DNA of 64,000 nucleotides from Pedobacter frigoris (GCF_005116445.1 NZ_SWBQ01000001.1:62001-126000); one strand, 5' to 3'. Shown: positions 8,671 to 18,440, numbered from the stretch's first letter. Program-made: numbers and translations. The notes: a model not told the origin generated them from the sequence alone.

Positions 8671-11600
8671 ATGAAAATTAATATCTTTTTTTGGAAATGG
8701 CATATAAAAAGCAGCATTCCACAATTTCTACGCATTATGAAAATCACCACACTCATAATTATTGTCTCTTTAGTCCAGGTTAGTGCTTTAACTAAAGCAC
8801 AGATTACGCTCAATGAAAATAAGGCATCATTGCGTACCATTATCAAATCAATAACCAAACAAACCGGTTACGACTTTATCTATAATGACAAAGATCTGGA
8901 TAGTACCAGACCGATAAATATTAAGGTTAAGGATGTAGGTCTAGAAAACGCTTTGCGACTGGTATTCCAGGGTCAATCATTGTCATATATAATTACTGAA
9001 AACACAGTGGTGGTCAGGCCCAAAGCAGACAGGAATTTAAAAGGTTCTGTGATGAAAGACCCGGTATTAGGTTTCGTTAACTTGATAGTTTTAAAAGGTA
9101 CCGTTACAGACATCAAAGGCATGGGGCTCCCGGGAGCATCTGTGGCAATAAAAGGAACCGCACAAAAGAGCATCACCGATAATGATGGAAATTTTTCATT
9201 CAACAATGCTCCGGAAGAAGGTAAATTGATGGTCACATCAGTTGGTTTCCAACCCAAGGAAGTTGCTTATACCGGAGGGGCTTCGCTAAAAATCGCTCTG
9301 GAAGAGGCTACTAACGAGCTAAATCAAGTTGTTGTTGTCGGGTATGGCACACAGAAAAAAACGAATCTTACTGGTGCCGTTGAAGTGGTTGATGGTAAAA
9401 AGCTCCAAAACAGACCAACCAACAATGTCACCCAAGCGCTACAGGGGACGGTTTCTGGTGTAAATTTCAGTTATGGAAACGGCGGATTTGAACCCGGCGC
9501 CAGTCCAAACATGCAGATAAGGGGTCAGGGAGCACCATATGTAATTATAGATGGTACAGCCGGTGATATCAATACCATCGACCCCAATGACATAGATAAT
9601 ATATCTGTATTAAAAGATGCCGCAGCATCTGCTATTTATGGTGCAAGAGCCCCTTATGGCGTATTGATCATCACCACTAAGTCCGGGAAGCAAAATCAAA
9701 AAATCCAGGTAGAGGCTTCAGCTAATTCCAGTATAACGTCAATCATCCGCAAACCCCGAATGATTGATTCCTATACTTTTGTAAGGGCTATGAATGAATT
9801 TCATGACAACCAGGGCGTAGCCAGACTGTTTTCAGAGGAAACTATTGACAGGATCCTTGCCAGACAAAGTAATCCCGGTCTGCCCGAAACTGTTCCCGAT
9901 CCGGCAAATCCGACAAAATGGGCTACCTACCTCTTATCTAATGGAAATAACGACTGGATTGACATTCATTTTGGCAATGGCCGCCGTGACCAGGAAAATA
10001 TTTCTATAAAGGGCGGTGGTAAGGATGCAGCCTATTTTATTTCAGCAGGCCACGCTTATGAAAAAGGTATTTTTAAAATGGCCCGTGACAACTATAACCG
10101 GATTAACCTCAACTCAAAGGTGGACTTAAACCTGAACGACTGGTGGAAATTATCTTCCAATACCCGTATTGTTGAAGAAACCAGGATCAATCCGGTTTAC
10201 AACGGCGAAGGCGATTATGGCATGGTAATCCACCATATATTCCGTACCCATCCCAACCAGTATCTCAAATCCCCTAACGGCCAGTACTCGGCATTGTCAA
10301 GAATACCGTTAATGCAGACTGGAAATGAAACAACAACAAGGCGTGAGCTTTTACAAAGGCTTGCAACAGAGATCACTCCACTGAAAGGATTATCCATTAA
10401 CGCTGATTATTCGGTTACGCTTCCATTTACTCAATTCGTAGGAGAGAATCTTACGGCTTACGAAGATCAGGTTGACGGCATCCTTACTCCAATTGCCTCC
10501 ACAGTTCCATCTTACATCACGAAATCTAAATCCAATACCACCTATAAGTCCCTGAATATATTTTCCTCCTACAAATTTGATCTGGCACAGAACCATCATT
10601 TTGCGTTGTTAGGGGGGTATCAACAGGAATCTAATCGATATGACTTACTCGGCGGACTTAAACGCGAGCTGATCACTCCGGAAGTACCTTCAATCTCGAC
10701 AGCGACCGGAGAGATGCAAATTTATGATAACCTTACTCACTGGGCTACCAAAGGCTATTTCATGAGGTTTAATTATAACTACCTGGATAAATATTTACTT
10801 GAAGTAAATACAAGGTACGATGGCACATCCAGATTTGCTGAATATCACCGTTGGGGTTGGTTTCCTTCGTTTTCTTTTGGATGGAATGTAGTGAATGAAC
10901 CATTCTGGGGGAAAATCTCAAAACATATCAATACACTGAAATTAAGGGGTTCGTGGGGTAGTTTAGGTAATCAAAACGTAGCTTCTTACCAGGATTTAGC
11001 CTTATTGGGCGTACAAACCAATCTGAGCTGGATCTTGAACTCTAACCGCCCGGCATATACTACCGCACCTAATCTGATCAACCAGGAACTGACATGGGAG
11101 TCTTCCAAAACCATTGATGCGGGAATTGATATGGGGATTTTCAACAACAGACTGCAGCTGAGTTTTGATTATTATCAGCGCTTAACTTTCAACCGCCTGG
11201 GACCTGCACAAGCCCTTCCGGCAGTTCTGGGATCTGCTGTACCCCAGGAAAACAACTCGGAATTACGTACACGGGGCTGGGATGCATCACTGACCTGGAA
11301 AGATAAGATCGGTAATGATTTCAATTACAGCATTACAGGAATGCTTTTCGACTATAAAAGTGTAGTCACTAAATACAGGAACACTACCGGTATACTAACT
11401 ACTGATTATACAGGAAAGACCGTGGGCGAAATCTGGGGCTATGAGACTGTTGGCTTAATACAAACACAGGATAGAGCCGATTTTATCAATTCAAGCAAAA
11501 TGCAAAATTTCATCAATGCCCAGGTATGGCGTACCGGCGATGTGGAATATAAAGACTTAAACAATGATGGCATAATTGACAATGGCAAAAATACAGTGAA

Positions 11601-12165
11601 CGAACACGGCGACCGTAAGGTAATCGGTAATTCTACACCCCGCTACCAGTTTGGCCTCAATCTAACTGCAAACTATAAAAGCCTGGATGTATCACTTTTT
11701 GTTCAGGGTACAGCGAAACGTGATCTGTGGATTAGCGGCAATGTATTCTGGGGTTTCAACAACTGGAATCAGACCTCATTATTCCCACATCACCTGAATT
11801 ACTATCGCGACGCCGAAGTGGGCACCTACTCTGGCCTGGGACCAAATACAAATGCGTATTTCCCGCGACCATATAGTCAGGCTGCACTATACAACAAAAA
11901 TCAGCAGGTACAAACCCGCTATCTGCAGAGTGCAGCGTACCTGCGATTAAAAAACCTTCAGATCGGTTACACCCTGCCCAAAACGGCAACCAGTAAAATA
12001 GGGCTAAACAGAGCAAGGTTGTATTTTTCAGGTGAAAATATCTGGACATGGAGCAAGGTTCCTGTGGGCTTTGACCCGGAAACAGCTAATGTCGGAGAAC
12101 TTGGCAATGGCAAAACCATATTCTCACAAGCCATCTGGGCGCTTGGCTTAAACATCACGTTTTAA
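8671..12165 (+). CDS. SusC/RagA-type TonB-dependent receptor with STN domain, locus A
   Basis: A 1164-residue outer-membrane importer. The order is: signal sequence ending near ALTKAQ (residues 24-43); STN domain (about 48-112, ITLNENKASLRTII to VVVRPK), which passes the ligand signal to FecR; a carboxypeptidase-regulatory-like beta domain (LKGTVTDIKGMGLPGASV); the plug (VVVVGYGTQKKTNLTGAVE through VLKDAAASAIYGARAPYG); and a 22-strand barrel ending in IWALGLNITF. The long N-terminal leader before the hydrophobic stretch is shared with the locus D receptor. Together with the SusD 18 bases downstream it should form a bucket-and-lid transporter. The two hydrolases after SusD suggest a phosphate-ester or phosphodiester ligand. 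Confidence 0.96.
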   Translation: MKINIFFWKWHIKSSIPQFLRIMKITTLIIIVSLVQVSALTKAQITLNENKASLRTIIKSITKQTGYDFIYNDKDLDSTRPINIKVKDVGLENALRLVFQGQSLSYIITENTVVVRPKADRNLKGSVMKDPVLGFVNLIVLKGTVTDIKGMGLPGASVAIKGTAQKSITDNDGNFSFNNAPEEGKLMVTSVGFQPKEVAYTGGASLKIALEEATNELNQVVVVGYGTQKKTNLTGAVEVVDGKKLQNRPTNNVTQALQGTVSGVNFSYGNGGFEPGASPNMQIRGQGAPYVIIDGTAGDINTIDPNDIDNISVLKDAAASAIYGARAPYGVLIITTKSGKQNQKIQVEASANSSITSIIRKPRMIDSYTFVRAMNEFHDNQGVARLFSEETIDRILARQSNPGLPETVPDPANPTKWATYLLSNGNNDWIDIHFGNGRRDQENISIKGGGKDAAYFISAGHAYEKGIFKMARDNYNRINLNSKVDLNLNDWWKLSSNTRIVEETRINPVYNGEGDYGMVIHHIFRTHPNQYLKSPNGQYSALSRIPLMQTGNETTTRRELLQRLATEITPLKGLSINADYSVTLPFTQFVGENLTAYEDQVDGILTPIASTVPSYITKSKSNTTYKSLNIFSSYKFDLAQNHHFALLGGYQQESNRYDLLGGLKRELITPEVPSISTATGEMQIYDNLTHWATKGYFMRFNYNYLDKYLLEVNTRYDGTSRFAEYHRWGWFPSFSFGWNVVNEPFWGKISKHINTLKLRGSWGSLGNQNVASYQDLALLGVQTNLSWILNSNRPAYTTAPNLINQELTWESSKTIDAGIDMGIFNNRLQLSFDYYQRLTFNRLGPAQALPAVLGSAVPQENNSELRTRGWDASLTWKDKIGNDFNYSITGMLFDYKSVVTKYRNTTGILTTDYTGKTVGEIWGYETVGLIQTQDRADFINSSKMQNFINAQVWRTGDVEYKDLNNDGIIDNGKNTVNEHGDRKVIGNSTPRYQFGLNLTANYKSLDVSLFVQGTAKRDLWISGNVFWGFNNWNQTSLFPHHLNYYRDAEVGTYSGLGPNTNAYFPRPYSQAALYNKNQQVQTRYLQSAAYLRLKNLQIGYTLPKTATSKIGLNRARLYFSGENIWTWSKVPVGFDPETANVGELGNGKTIFSQAIWALGLNITF

Positions 12166-12183
12166 TCATAACTAAAACAGAAA

Positions 12184-13944
12184 ATGAAAAGAAATATATG
12201 CTTGCAGGCAGGCCTGCTATTGATAATCTTGCTTAGTTCATGTAAAAAAGATTATCTGGAAAGAGAACCTTTAACTCAGATATCTAATGATGCTTATTGG
12301 AAAACCGCGAGTGACCTGGAGAAATACGCACTTCAGTTTTATGCTAGTTTTCCGGCATTTGGTAACGTTGGCAGCTATACCGGCCTTATTGGGTGGGACG
12401 GCACGCGTGGTTCTGATACCCAGATCATAAGTGTACCAAGCACTACCTGGAACGGATCTCGCTCTATTGTGACATCGGGAGGGAACTGGAGCTGGACGAA
12501 TATTCAAAGTGTGAATGTATTTTTTGCGAACTACCGCAGGTGTATCGAACCCTTGAATACCTATAAACATTATGTAGGGGAAGCGCACTTTTTTAAAGCA
12601 TGGTATTATTTTGAGAAAGTTGTCGCATATGGAGATGTACCATGGTTTAGCAATCCCCTGAATATTGAATCTGATGAACTCTATAAACCCCGTGATTCAA
12701 GGACTGTGGTGGTGGATTCGATCTTATGGAACCTGGATAAAGCCATTGAATACTTAAATCCCTTGAAAGCGGCAGTTGGCGGCAACAACCGGTTGAGTAA
12801 GGAAGCTGCCCTATTGTTCAAATCACGTGTTGCACTGTTCGAAGGTTCATGGCAAAAATACCATAAGGGAACAGATTTTGGCACAGCAGGCGTTGATCCG
12901 AATAAATATTTCAGGACTTCGGTAGATGCTGCTGAAGAATTGATGAAAGCGCAATACACCAATGGCATTTACACTACTGGTTCTCCGAATGAGGACTACT
13001 GTAGATTATTTTCATTGACAGACCAGTCTGCTAACAGGGAAGTCCTGCTTTGGAAAAAATATGACATTGGTTTACAGATGGGTCATTCATTTCAGATTTA
13101 TGTCTCTGACCGTACCGCAGGAAATATGCTTACACTCCAGCAGGTGCAGCATTATCTGGATAAAACCGGTGCCCCTTATGATTTCTTAAATACAGGCAAA
13201 ACAGTTAAAGGCAGTAAGTTTTTAACCAAAATTGGCCAGGAATGTGATCCACGGCTTGCACAGACCATCTGGACACCAAATGCCATCATGTGGGACAATG
13301 GATTTGGAAAAGGAACATTTAGCAAACCTTTCCTCGATCAGTCAGGCGAATTTCTAAACAATACCGGTTTCCAGATCAGAAAAGGTAATGATCCTAAAGA
13401 TCCACAGGCAGGAAGTGGCGTTTCGTGGAATACCAACAGCACAACTGGCGCTATAGTTTTTCGTTATGCAGAGGCATTATTGAACTACGCTGAAGCCAAA
13501 TCAGAATTAGGTGAAGCTGTCGATTACGGCAAATCACTAAATCTGTTACGTAACCGTGTAAACATGCCGAACTTCTCCGTACAACCTGACCCGTTTCGAA
13601 GTACTTATGCTGATTACGGTTACGCGATATCAAATGAACTACAGGAGATTCGCCGGGAACGAACTGTAGAATTGGGTGCTGAAGGTTTTCGTTATACAGA
13701 CTTAATGAGGTGGCGGGCCCATAACCTTTTATTAAATAAAAGACCGAAAGGCTATCCATATGATGCTGCTGAATGGGTAGGTAAAAAAATAAACTATAAA
13801 ACTGATGGTAATGGTTTCCTTGATCCCTACCAAACCCAATTGCCAAATGGATATGGTTTTAAAGTCAACCGCGATTATTTGGAAAGCATCCCAACCAATG
13901 AAATTACACTCAATCCAAAGCTGGCTCCAAATCCAGGCTGGTAA
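12184..13944 (+). CDS. SusD/RagB nutrient-binding lipoprotein, locus A
   Basis: A 586-residue surface lipoprotein. The signal ends with the lipobox LLSSC, lipidated at C20, followed by KKDYLEREPLTQISNDAYWKT, the standard SusD opening. TPR-like helices carry HYVGEAHFFKAWYYFEKV and VFRYAEALLNYAEAKSELGE, and the C-terminal part has IRRERTVELGAEGFRYTDLMRW, a strong family signature. It caps the SusC barrel and presents ligand. The length is larger than the SusD proteins of loci B and D (about 470), placing this pair in a different SusD subfamily. Confidence 0.95.
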   Translation: MKRNICLQAGLLLIILLSSCKKDYLEREPLTQISNDAYWKTASDLEKYALQFYASFPAFGNVGSYTGLIGWDGTRGSDTQIISVPSTTWNGSRSIVTSGGNWSWTNIQSVNVFFANYRRCIEPLNTYKHYVGEAHFFKAWYYFEKVVAYGDVPWFSNPLNIESDELYKPRDSRTVVVDSILWNLDKAIEYLNPLKAAVGGNNRLSKEAALLFKSRVALFEGSWQKYHKGTDFGTAGVDPNKYFRTSVDAAEELMKAQYTNGIYTTGSPNEDYCRLFSLTDQSANREVLLWKKYDIGLQMGHSFQIYVSDRTAGNMLTLQQVQHYLDKTGAPYDFLNTGKTVKGSKFLTKIGQECDPRLAQTIWTPNAIMWDNGFGKGTFSKPFLDQSGEFLNNTGFQIRKGNDPKDPQAGSGVSWNTNSTTGAIVFRYAEALLNYAEAKSELGEAVDYGKSLNLLRNRVNMPNFSVQPDPFRSTYADYGYAISNELQEIRRERTVELGAEGFRYTDLMRWRAHNLLLNKRPKGYPYDAAEWVGKKINYKTDGNGFLDPYQTQLPNGYGFKVNRDYLESIPTNEITLNPKLAPNPGW

Positions 13945-13956
13945 AATAGAAAAAAC

Positions 13957-14844
13957 ATGAACAAAATAACTTATTTCCTTACAGTAATAGCTGTAGCAGG
14001 AAGTCTCATGACCAAAGCCCAGCAATCGAAACCTATTCTGCGTGTTGGTCTTATAGCGGATATTCAGTACGCTGATATAGAATCAAGGGGTACGCGTTAT
14101 TATAGAAACTCATTGAGCAAATTGAGAAATTGCGTTGATGAGCTGAATAAGCAAAAAGTCCAATTTTCACTTAACCTGGGCGATATAATAGATAGAAACC
14201 CAAAGGATCTGGATTCAGTATTGCCGATTTTAAAAAGGCTGAAGAAACCAATCTATACGACCACAGGAAACCATGATTATCATGGCGTCACAGAAAATGA
14301 GTTTTTATATAAAAAGCTTGGAATGCCGGCGGAATATTATTCATTTACAAAAAAGGGCTGGCTATTTATCATGATGAATACCAATGAAGTCGCTTCATAT
14401 GCCAACATAACTGGAACGTGGAAAGAGCAAGAGCTCAGAAAAATGGTAGACAGTATTAAAGTAGCCAAAGGAGTCAATGCGGAGGAATATAATGGGGGAG
14501 TCAGCAGCCGACAGTTGATTTGGGTCGACAGCTTATTGGCGAAGGCTCAAAGCGAGGGTACAAATGTATTTATCTTTTCGCATCATCCGCTGGATTTTTC
14601 AAGGGGATTTACAGCTTTAAATAGTGCGAATATCCTTCAGGTTATATCCAAATATAATTGCGTTAAGGCACTTTTTGCGGGGCACCACCATAGCGGCGAC
14701 TTTGGTTACCATTCCACGATTCCATGTATCACGCTGGAGGGAATGGTCGAAACATCAGATCAGAATGCATATGGTATTCTCGAGATTTACCCTAATGGCT
14801 TCGAGGTTAAAGGAGTTGGCCGTACGAAGTCTCATAAATTCTAA
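13957..14844 (+). CDS. Secreted metallophosphoesterase, ADPRM-like
   Basis: A 295-residue calcineurin-like phosphoesterase with a signal peptide (residues 1-21, ending KAQ). All five metal-ligand motifs are visible: D35-I-Q37 (IADIQYAD), GD76 (LGDIID), GN105H (TTGNHDYHG), H209 (FSHHP) and GHHH around 243-245. IADIQYAD, with Q instead of the usual H, is the mark of the Mn-dependent ADP-ribose/CDP-alcohol diphosphatase subgroup, so the likely substrates are nucleotide diphosphate-linked or phosphodiester compounds. It starts 12 bases after susD and surely belongs to the same operon. It acts in the periplasm or outside and should work on the ligand brought in by the SusC/D pair. Confidence 0.88.
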   Translation: MNKITYFLTVIAVAGSLMTKAQQSKPILRVGLIADIQYADIESRGTRYYRNSLSKLRNCVDELNKQKVQFSLNLGDIIDRNPKDLDSVLPILKRLKKPIYTTTGNHDYHGVTENEFLYKKLGMPAEYYSFTKKGWLFIMMNTNEVASYANITGTWKEQELRKMVDSIKVAKGVNAEEYNGGVSSRQLIWVDSLLAKAQSEGTNVFIFSHHPLDFSRGFTALNSANILQVISKYNCVKALFAGHHHSGDFGYHSTIPCITLEGMVETSDQNAYGILEIYPNGFEVKGVGRTKSHKF

Positions 14845-14955
14845 TTTTTTTAATCATCCATATTTATAAATCATGCACATGTTGTCCCTTTATTCGGAAG
14901 CTAACTTGAATGCCGGCTATCAGTCAGCAGCGTGCAACCTATTAACAAATTAATT

Positions 14956-16245
14956 ATGAAAAATGTAGTATCAATTCAGCAAAAGCCAGTTATTCTTCAA
15001 ATGTTGATGTTATTGGCTATGGCCCTTTTTAGCTGTTCAAAAGCGACACCTTTTAACCAGGAGGGGAATTCAAAACGACATCCATCCGAACTGAGCACAG
15101 TGCAAAACTTAAATCTTGGTGCCGGACAAATTGTAGCTGCTCACCGAGCAAATGAACTTCTAAAAGTTGATGAGATCATCAATGCAGGAATAAAAAGTCT
15201 GGAGGTCGATATTTTTGTTGGTCTGAAGAACGGCCAGCCAACGCTATTGGTGGGCCATGAAGCGGCAACCGCAACAGGGCAAACGCTGGCACAATATTTC
15301 CAGAACCTCAACCAAAAAATGCCCAATTTTGAACATTTGTGGTTGGATTGTAAGGACTTAAACGGTAGTGCAAACGAGCAGTTGTTTCTAACTACGCTGA
15401 ACAGTATGGATGCCCTGTATGGCATAAAAAACCGTGTGCTCGTAGAAAGCAAGTACATTCCCTACCTTGTGAGTTTTAAGCAGCAGGGCTGGACCGTTAG
15501 TTATTACAGCAATTGGGAAGATGTTTACGGTAAAACCGAAGCACAACAACAGACCGCAATGACGGAAATGTTCAATAAACTGACTACATATGGAATTGAC
15601 GGAATTAGCTATGATGCCAGTGTCAATACACCTATGAAGAACTTCTTCGCTACCAAAACTGTAGGTGGAAATAGTGTTCAAATGTATGCTTGGGCGCTGT
15701 CAAGATATTACCTCGAAGCAGATCTGGCGACGAAATTAGCCCAGTACAGTAATTTATCAGTTCTTTTAATCACATTTAAATTTAATTATCCTGCTACACT
15801 GATAAATGGTGCAAAATACAAAATTGTAGCTGCAGTTAACCTCAATAGTGTGGTTGATGTAAACAGCTCCAGCCCTGTGAACGGGACCGCTGTTACACTT
15901 TGGTCGAACAATTACCCGACAAGTAATAACCAGGTGTGGTTATTAAGATCATTGGGAAATGGCGATTATGCATTCAAAAGTGTAGCAGATACGACTAAAG
16001 CACTCAGTGTTACCGGTGGATCTTCATCAAACTCTACACCAATTGAGGTTTACAATTTTAGTAATTCCACTGCACAAAAATGGAAAATTAACCATTTAGG
16101 TGAGGGGTATTACAACATGACGCCAGCCTGTGCGCCAGGTAAAAATCTGGATGTCAATGGTGGTAGTACTACCAATGGTACCATGATAGATATCTATACA
16201 GCACACCAATATAACGCACAAAAATTCAGACTTGTGAAACAGTAA
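14956..16245 (+). CDS. GDPD-like phosphodiesterase lipoprotein with C-terminal ricin-type lectin domain
   Basis: A 429-residue lipoprotein (lipobox ALFSC, C27). The N-terminal half is a PLC-like TIM barrel with the glycerophosphodiesterase pattern: H63-R64 (AAHRANE), E83-x-D85 (LEVDIF) and H101 (VGHE). The segment HLWLDCKDL follows. From about residue 283 (GAKYKIVAAVNLNSVVDVN) comes a beta-trefoil ricin B-type domain with QxW-like repeats (NNQVW, AQKW, AQKF). I chose the ATG at 14956 over a GTG 24 bases upstream. It should cleave a phosphodiester while the lectin domain holds a glycan. It closes the locus A operon, with a terminator six bases downstream. The exact substrate cannot be read from sequence. 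Confidence 0.82.
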   Translation: MKNVVSIQQKPVILQMLMLLAMALFSCSKATPFNQEGNSKRHPSELSTVQNLNLGAGQIVAAHRANELLKVDEIINAGIKSLEVDIFVGLKNGQPTLLVGHEAATATGQTLAQYFQNLNQKMPNFEHLWLDCKDLNGSANEQLFLTTLNSMDALYGIKNRVLVESKYIPYLVSFKQQGWTVSYYSNWEDVYGKTEAQQQTAMTEMFNKLTTYGIDGISYDASVNTPMKNFFATKTVGGNSVQMYAWALSRYYLEADLATKLAQYSNLSVLLITFKFNYPATLINGAKYKIVAAVNLNSVVDVNSSSPVNGTAVTLWSNNYPTSNNQVWLLRSLGNGDYAFKSVADTTKALSVTGGSSSNSTPIEVYNFSNSTAQKWKINHLGEGYYNMTPACAPGKNLDVNGGSTTNGTMIDIYTAHQYNAQKFRLVKQ

Positions 16246-16250
16246 ATAAC

Positions 16251-16278
16251 ATCAGGGGAAGCGACCGCTTCCCCTGAT
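16251..16278 (+). terminator. Terminator of the locus A operon
   Basis: A perfect 13-bp stem (atcaggggaagcg / cgcttcccctgat) with a two-base spacer lies six bases after the phosphodiesterase stop and is followed by the T-rich tgtcttattattt. Confidence 0.8.
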
Positions 16279-16568
16279 TGTCTTATTATTTCGGTCACGC
16301 ATTATAGAATTGCAACTGAAATGCAATAGCTATACAATTCCTATATAACCATTGGAAAAGCTATGGCCCTACCAACCCTTGACTAACCCCTATGAAGGGG
16401 TTGTGAAGTGCTCTAGTAGATATGAAAACATGCCGAACGGATGATGGAAAGAAAGCGGAAGAGTCAGTTAGGTTGTAAATTCAACCGTATGGATGCATTG
16501 CAAGCTTTTTTTATCTTTACATTATTAAAAATTAATGAAGAAACATTTTAAATTGATTCGTTTAGTCA
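16279..16568. other. Gap before the Crp/Fnr gene with one small hairpin
   Basis: About 290 bases without a gene. aacccct at 16385-16391 pairs with aggggtt at 16396-16402 around a four-base loop, with no T-run. TATCTTTA at 16512-16519 is close to the TAnnTTTG -7 consensus and may drive the Crp/Fnr gene. Nothing else is recognisable. Confidence 0.45.
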
Positions 16569-17165
16569 ATGAAAATTATGAATGAACAACTTAAGAGTTA
16601 TTTGTCAAAAATGAATTTTCTTTCAGAAGATGAGATTAATTACTCAATTGGCTTTTTTGAGCATAAAAAAATAAAAAATGGAGATTTCTTCATCAGAGAA
16701 AATAGAGTTTGTAATCAAGTTGGCTTTATCATAAATGGAGGTACGAAAGCGTTCTCTACAAATTTTGATGGAATTGAAAATGTTACCTGTTTCAAATTTG
16801 AAAACCAATTCATTACTTCTTATACTGATCTAATTTCCAGGCGGTCCTCTAAAAAAAGTATCCAGGCAATTGAAGACAGTACTATTTTGAGTATCAGCTA
16901 TAAAGATCTAACCCATCTTCTTTCTAAGATCTCTTCATGGGCACGCATAGCCCAATTGTTGGTCGAACAGGACTATGCTGAAAAAGAAAGTTATTTACTT
17001 AATTATAATAGCAAATCTGCCAAAGAAAAATATTTATTTGTTTTGGCCAGTTCTTCTTACCTGATAAAAAGAGTAAAGACACAAGATCTTTCCTCATATT
17101 TAGGCATTACACAAAGAACGTTGTCGAGGATAAAAAAAGAAATCATTACCGATAGTTCTTTTTAG
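16569..17165 (+). CDS. Crp/Fnr family transcriptional regulator
   Basis: A 198-residue regulator. The N-terminal cyclic-nucleotide-binding-like barrel covers about residues 20-120 (KIKNGDFFIRENRVCNQVGFIINGG). The dimerisation helix follows, and a C-terminal winged helix carries TQDLSSYLGITQRTLSRIKKEI. The Bacteroidota members usually lack cAMP-binding residues, and the effector here is unknown. A second ATG nine bases downstream is possible. The MBL-fold and NTF2-like genes follow after 58 bases, and two inverted repeats in that gap could be its operators, so it probably controls those two genes. Confidence 0.88.
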   Translation: MKIMNEQLKSYLSKMNFLSEDEINYSIGFFEHKKIKNGDFFIRENRVCNQVGFIINGGTKAFSTNFDGIENVTCFKFENQFITSYTDLISRRSSKKSIQAIEDSTILSISYKDLTHLLSKISSWARIAQLLVEQDYAEKESYLLNYNSKSAKEKYLFVLASSSYLIKRVKTQDLSSYLGITQRTLSRIKKEIITDSSF

Positions 17166-17214
17166 GACAAATGTCCTTTATATTCTTTTTGATAGAATTT
17201 AATTTTGTATCAAA
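17164..17214 (+). promoter_or_regulatory. Two dyads and a -7 box before the MBL-fold gene
   Basis: AGGACA-aa-TGTCCT (17164-17177) starts at the crp stop codon and is perfectly symmetric. TTTGATA (17188-17194) and TATCAAA (17208-17214) form a second dyad with 13 bases between arms. It contains TAATTTTG at 17200-17207, an exact -7 consensus. Their position suggests operator and promoter for the downstream pair. Binding by the adjacent Crp/Fnr protein is inference. Confidence 0.4.
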
Positions 17215-17223
17215 TAGAATATA

Positions 17224-17904
17224 ATGGCACAACAGATTGCAAAAGAAGTATATCATATTTCTCTAATGCCGAGAAATAGCATTAATTGTTATATCATTGA
17301 AGGCGTTTTAGTGGACTCTGGGATCAGGAGTTCATACAAAAAAATAACTCAATCGCTCAGTAAAATCCCAATTCATCTACATGTTTTAACACATGCACAC
17401 CCCGATCATCAGGGCTGTAGTGATAAGATCTGTAATGAATTTAAAATTCCACTCTTTTGTCATAGTGATGAAGTAATAAGGTCAGAAACAGGGTTAGTAA
17501 CAAAAGACTATCCTTCTCACAAAAATATAATTGCAAAATTTCAACAAAAATACTGGGCAGGAAAAGGCCACAAAGTGGACAAAACGATTAAAGAGAATGA
17601 TATGATTGGGAATTTTCGAATAATAGAAACCCCTGGGCATTCATCCGGACACCTATCTTTTTTTAGAGAAAAGGATGGCATTCTCATCATCGGAGATGTT
17701 GCTACAAATATGAATCTGTTAACGACCCGGCAAGGTTTACATTTGCCTCCAAATATATTTACAACTAACCAAATTGAAAATATAAAATCATTAAGGAAAT
17801 TATCTAAGTTACGTCCAAAAATTATTTGTTTTGGACATGGCCCTGTTATGGTAAATAAAAATAGGGAATTCGAAATTTTCGTTGACAATTTAACTGCCGT
17901 ATGA
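17224..17904 (+). CDS. MBL-fold metallo-hydrolase
   Basis: A 226-residue metallo-beta-lactamase-fold enzyme, cytosolic since no signal peptide is visible. The zinc motif HAHPDH (in VLTHAHPDHQGC) gives the H-x-H-x-D-H set, followed by the third ligand histidine in ETPGHSSGHLSFF, the bridging aspartate in IIGDVATN and the last histidine in CFGHGPV. This resembles the glyoxalase II-like or quinolone-type hydrolase group, and the substrate is unknown. Its stop overlaps the start of the next gene (ATGA), which implies translational coupling, and the Crp/Fnr gene lies just upstream. Confidence 0.87.
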   Translation: MAQQIAKEVYHISLMPRNSINCYIIEGVLVDSGIRSSYKKITQSLSKIPIHLHVLTHAHPDHQGCSDKICNEFKIPLFCHSDEVIRSETGLVTKDYPSHKNIIAKFQQKYWAGKGHKVDKTIKENDMIGNFRIIETPGHSSGHLSFFREKDGILIIGDVATNMNLLTTRQGLHLPPNIFTTNQIENIKSLRKLSKLRPKIICFGHGPVMVNKNREFEIFVDNLTAV

Positions 17905-18353
17905 AAAATAGCACATCAATCTTCCTGATTATTTTGATTACAACTTTTAAACTTCAGGCCCAAACAGCTCAAGACACAATTGATATCAACCGCGTTGCCT
18001 TGGCATATATTGAATCGCAGCATAATCCAAATCCAAAATTGATGGAGGATGTCTTACATCCTCGATTAGTGAAAAGGTCTGTCTTTAAGAATAAGACTAC
18101 AAAAAAGGATTATGTTTCTGAATTTTTTACAGAAAACATGATTATTCTGGCAGAGAGCTACAATATAAAAGGTGATAAGTTTCCCAAAAATCCGAGAAAG
18201 GATGTTAAACTACTTGATATTTCAACAAAAATTGCATCGGTCAAATTAATTGCTGATACGTGGATAGATTATATGCACATCGTAAAAACTAATGGAAAAT
18301 GGAAAGTAATAAATATCCTTTGGCAGTATAACGACATAAATGAGCATCAATAG
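17901..18353 (+). CDS. Secreted NTF2-like (putative lumazine-binding) protein
   Basis: A 150-residue protein with a signal peptide (STSIFLIILITTFKLQAQ). The mature part is an NTF2-like cone of the putative lumazine-binding type: VALAYIESQHNPNPKLMEDVLHP at the start and MHIVKTNGKWKVINILW at the end. The family name comes from structure and does not prove ligand binding. It overlaps the MBL-fold gene by four bases, so the two are co-translated. The pair are probably parts of one stress or detoxification response, but no reaction can be assigned. Confidence 0.75.
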   Translation: MKNSTSIFLIILITTFKLQAQTAQDTIDINRVALAYIESQHNPNPKLMEDVLHPRLVKRSVFKNKTTKKDYVSEFFTENMIILAESYNIKGDKFPKNPRKDVKLLDISTKIASVKLIADTWIDYMHIVKTNGKWKVINILWQYNDINEHQ

Positions 18354-18440
18354 GTCGAAATCTTCGATTTAACAAAAAGCTGTAAAATCCTAATACATTA
18401 AGCTTTAGGACTTCAGGATGATTGACATTGCATAAAAAAA

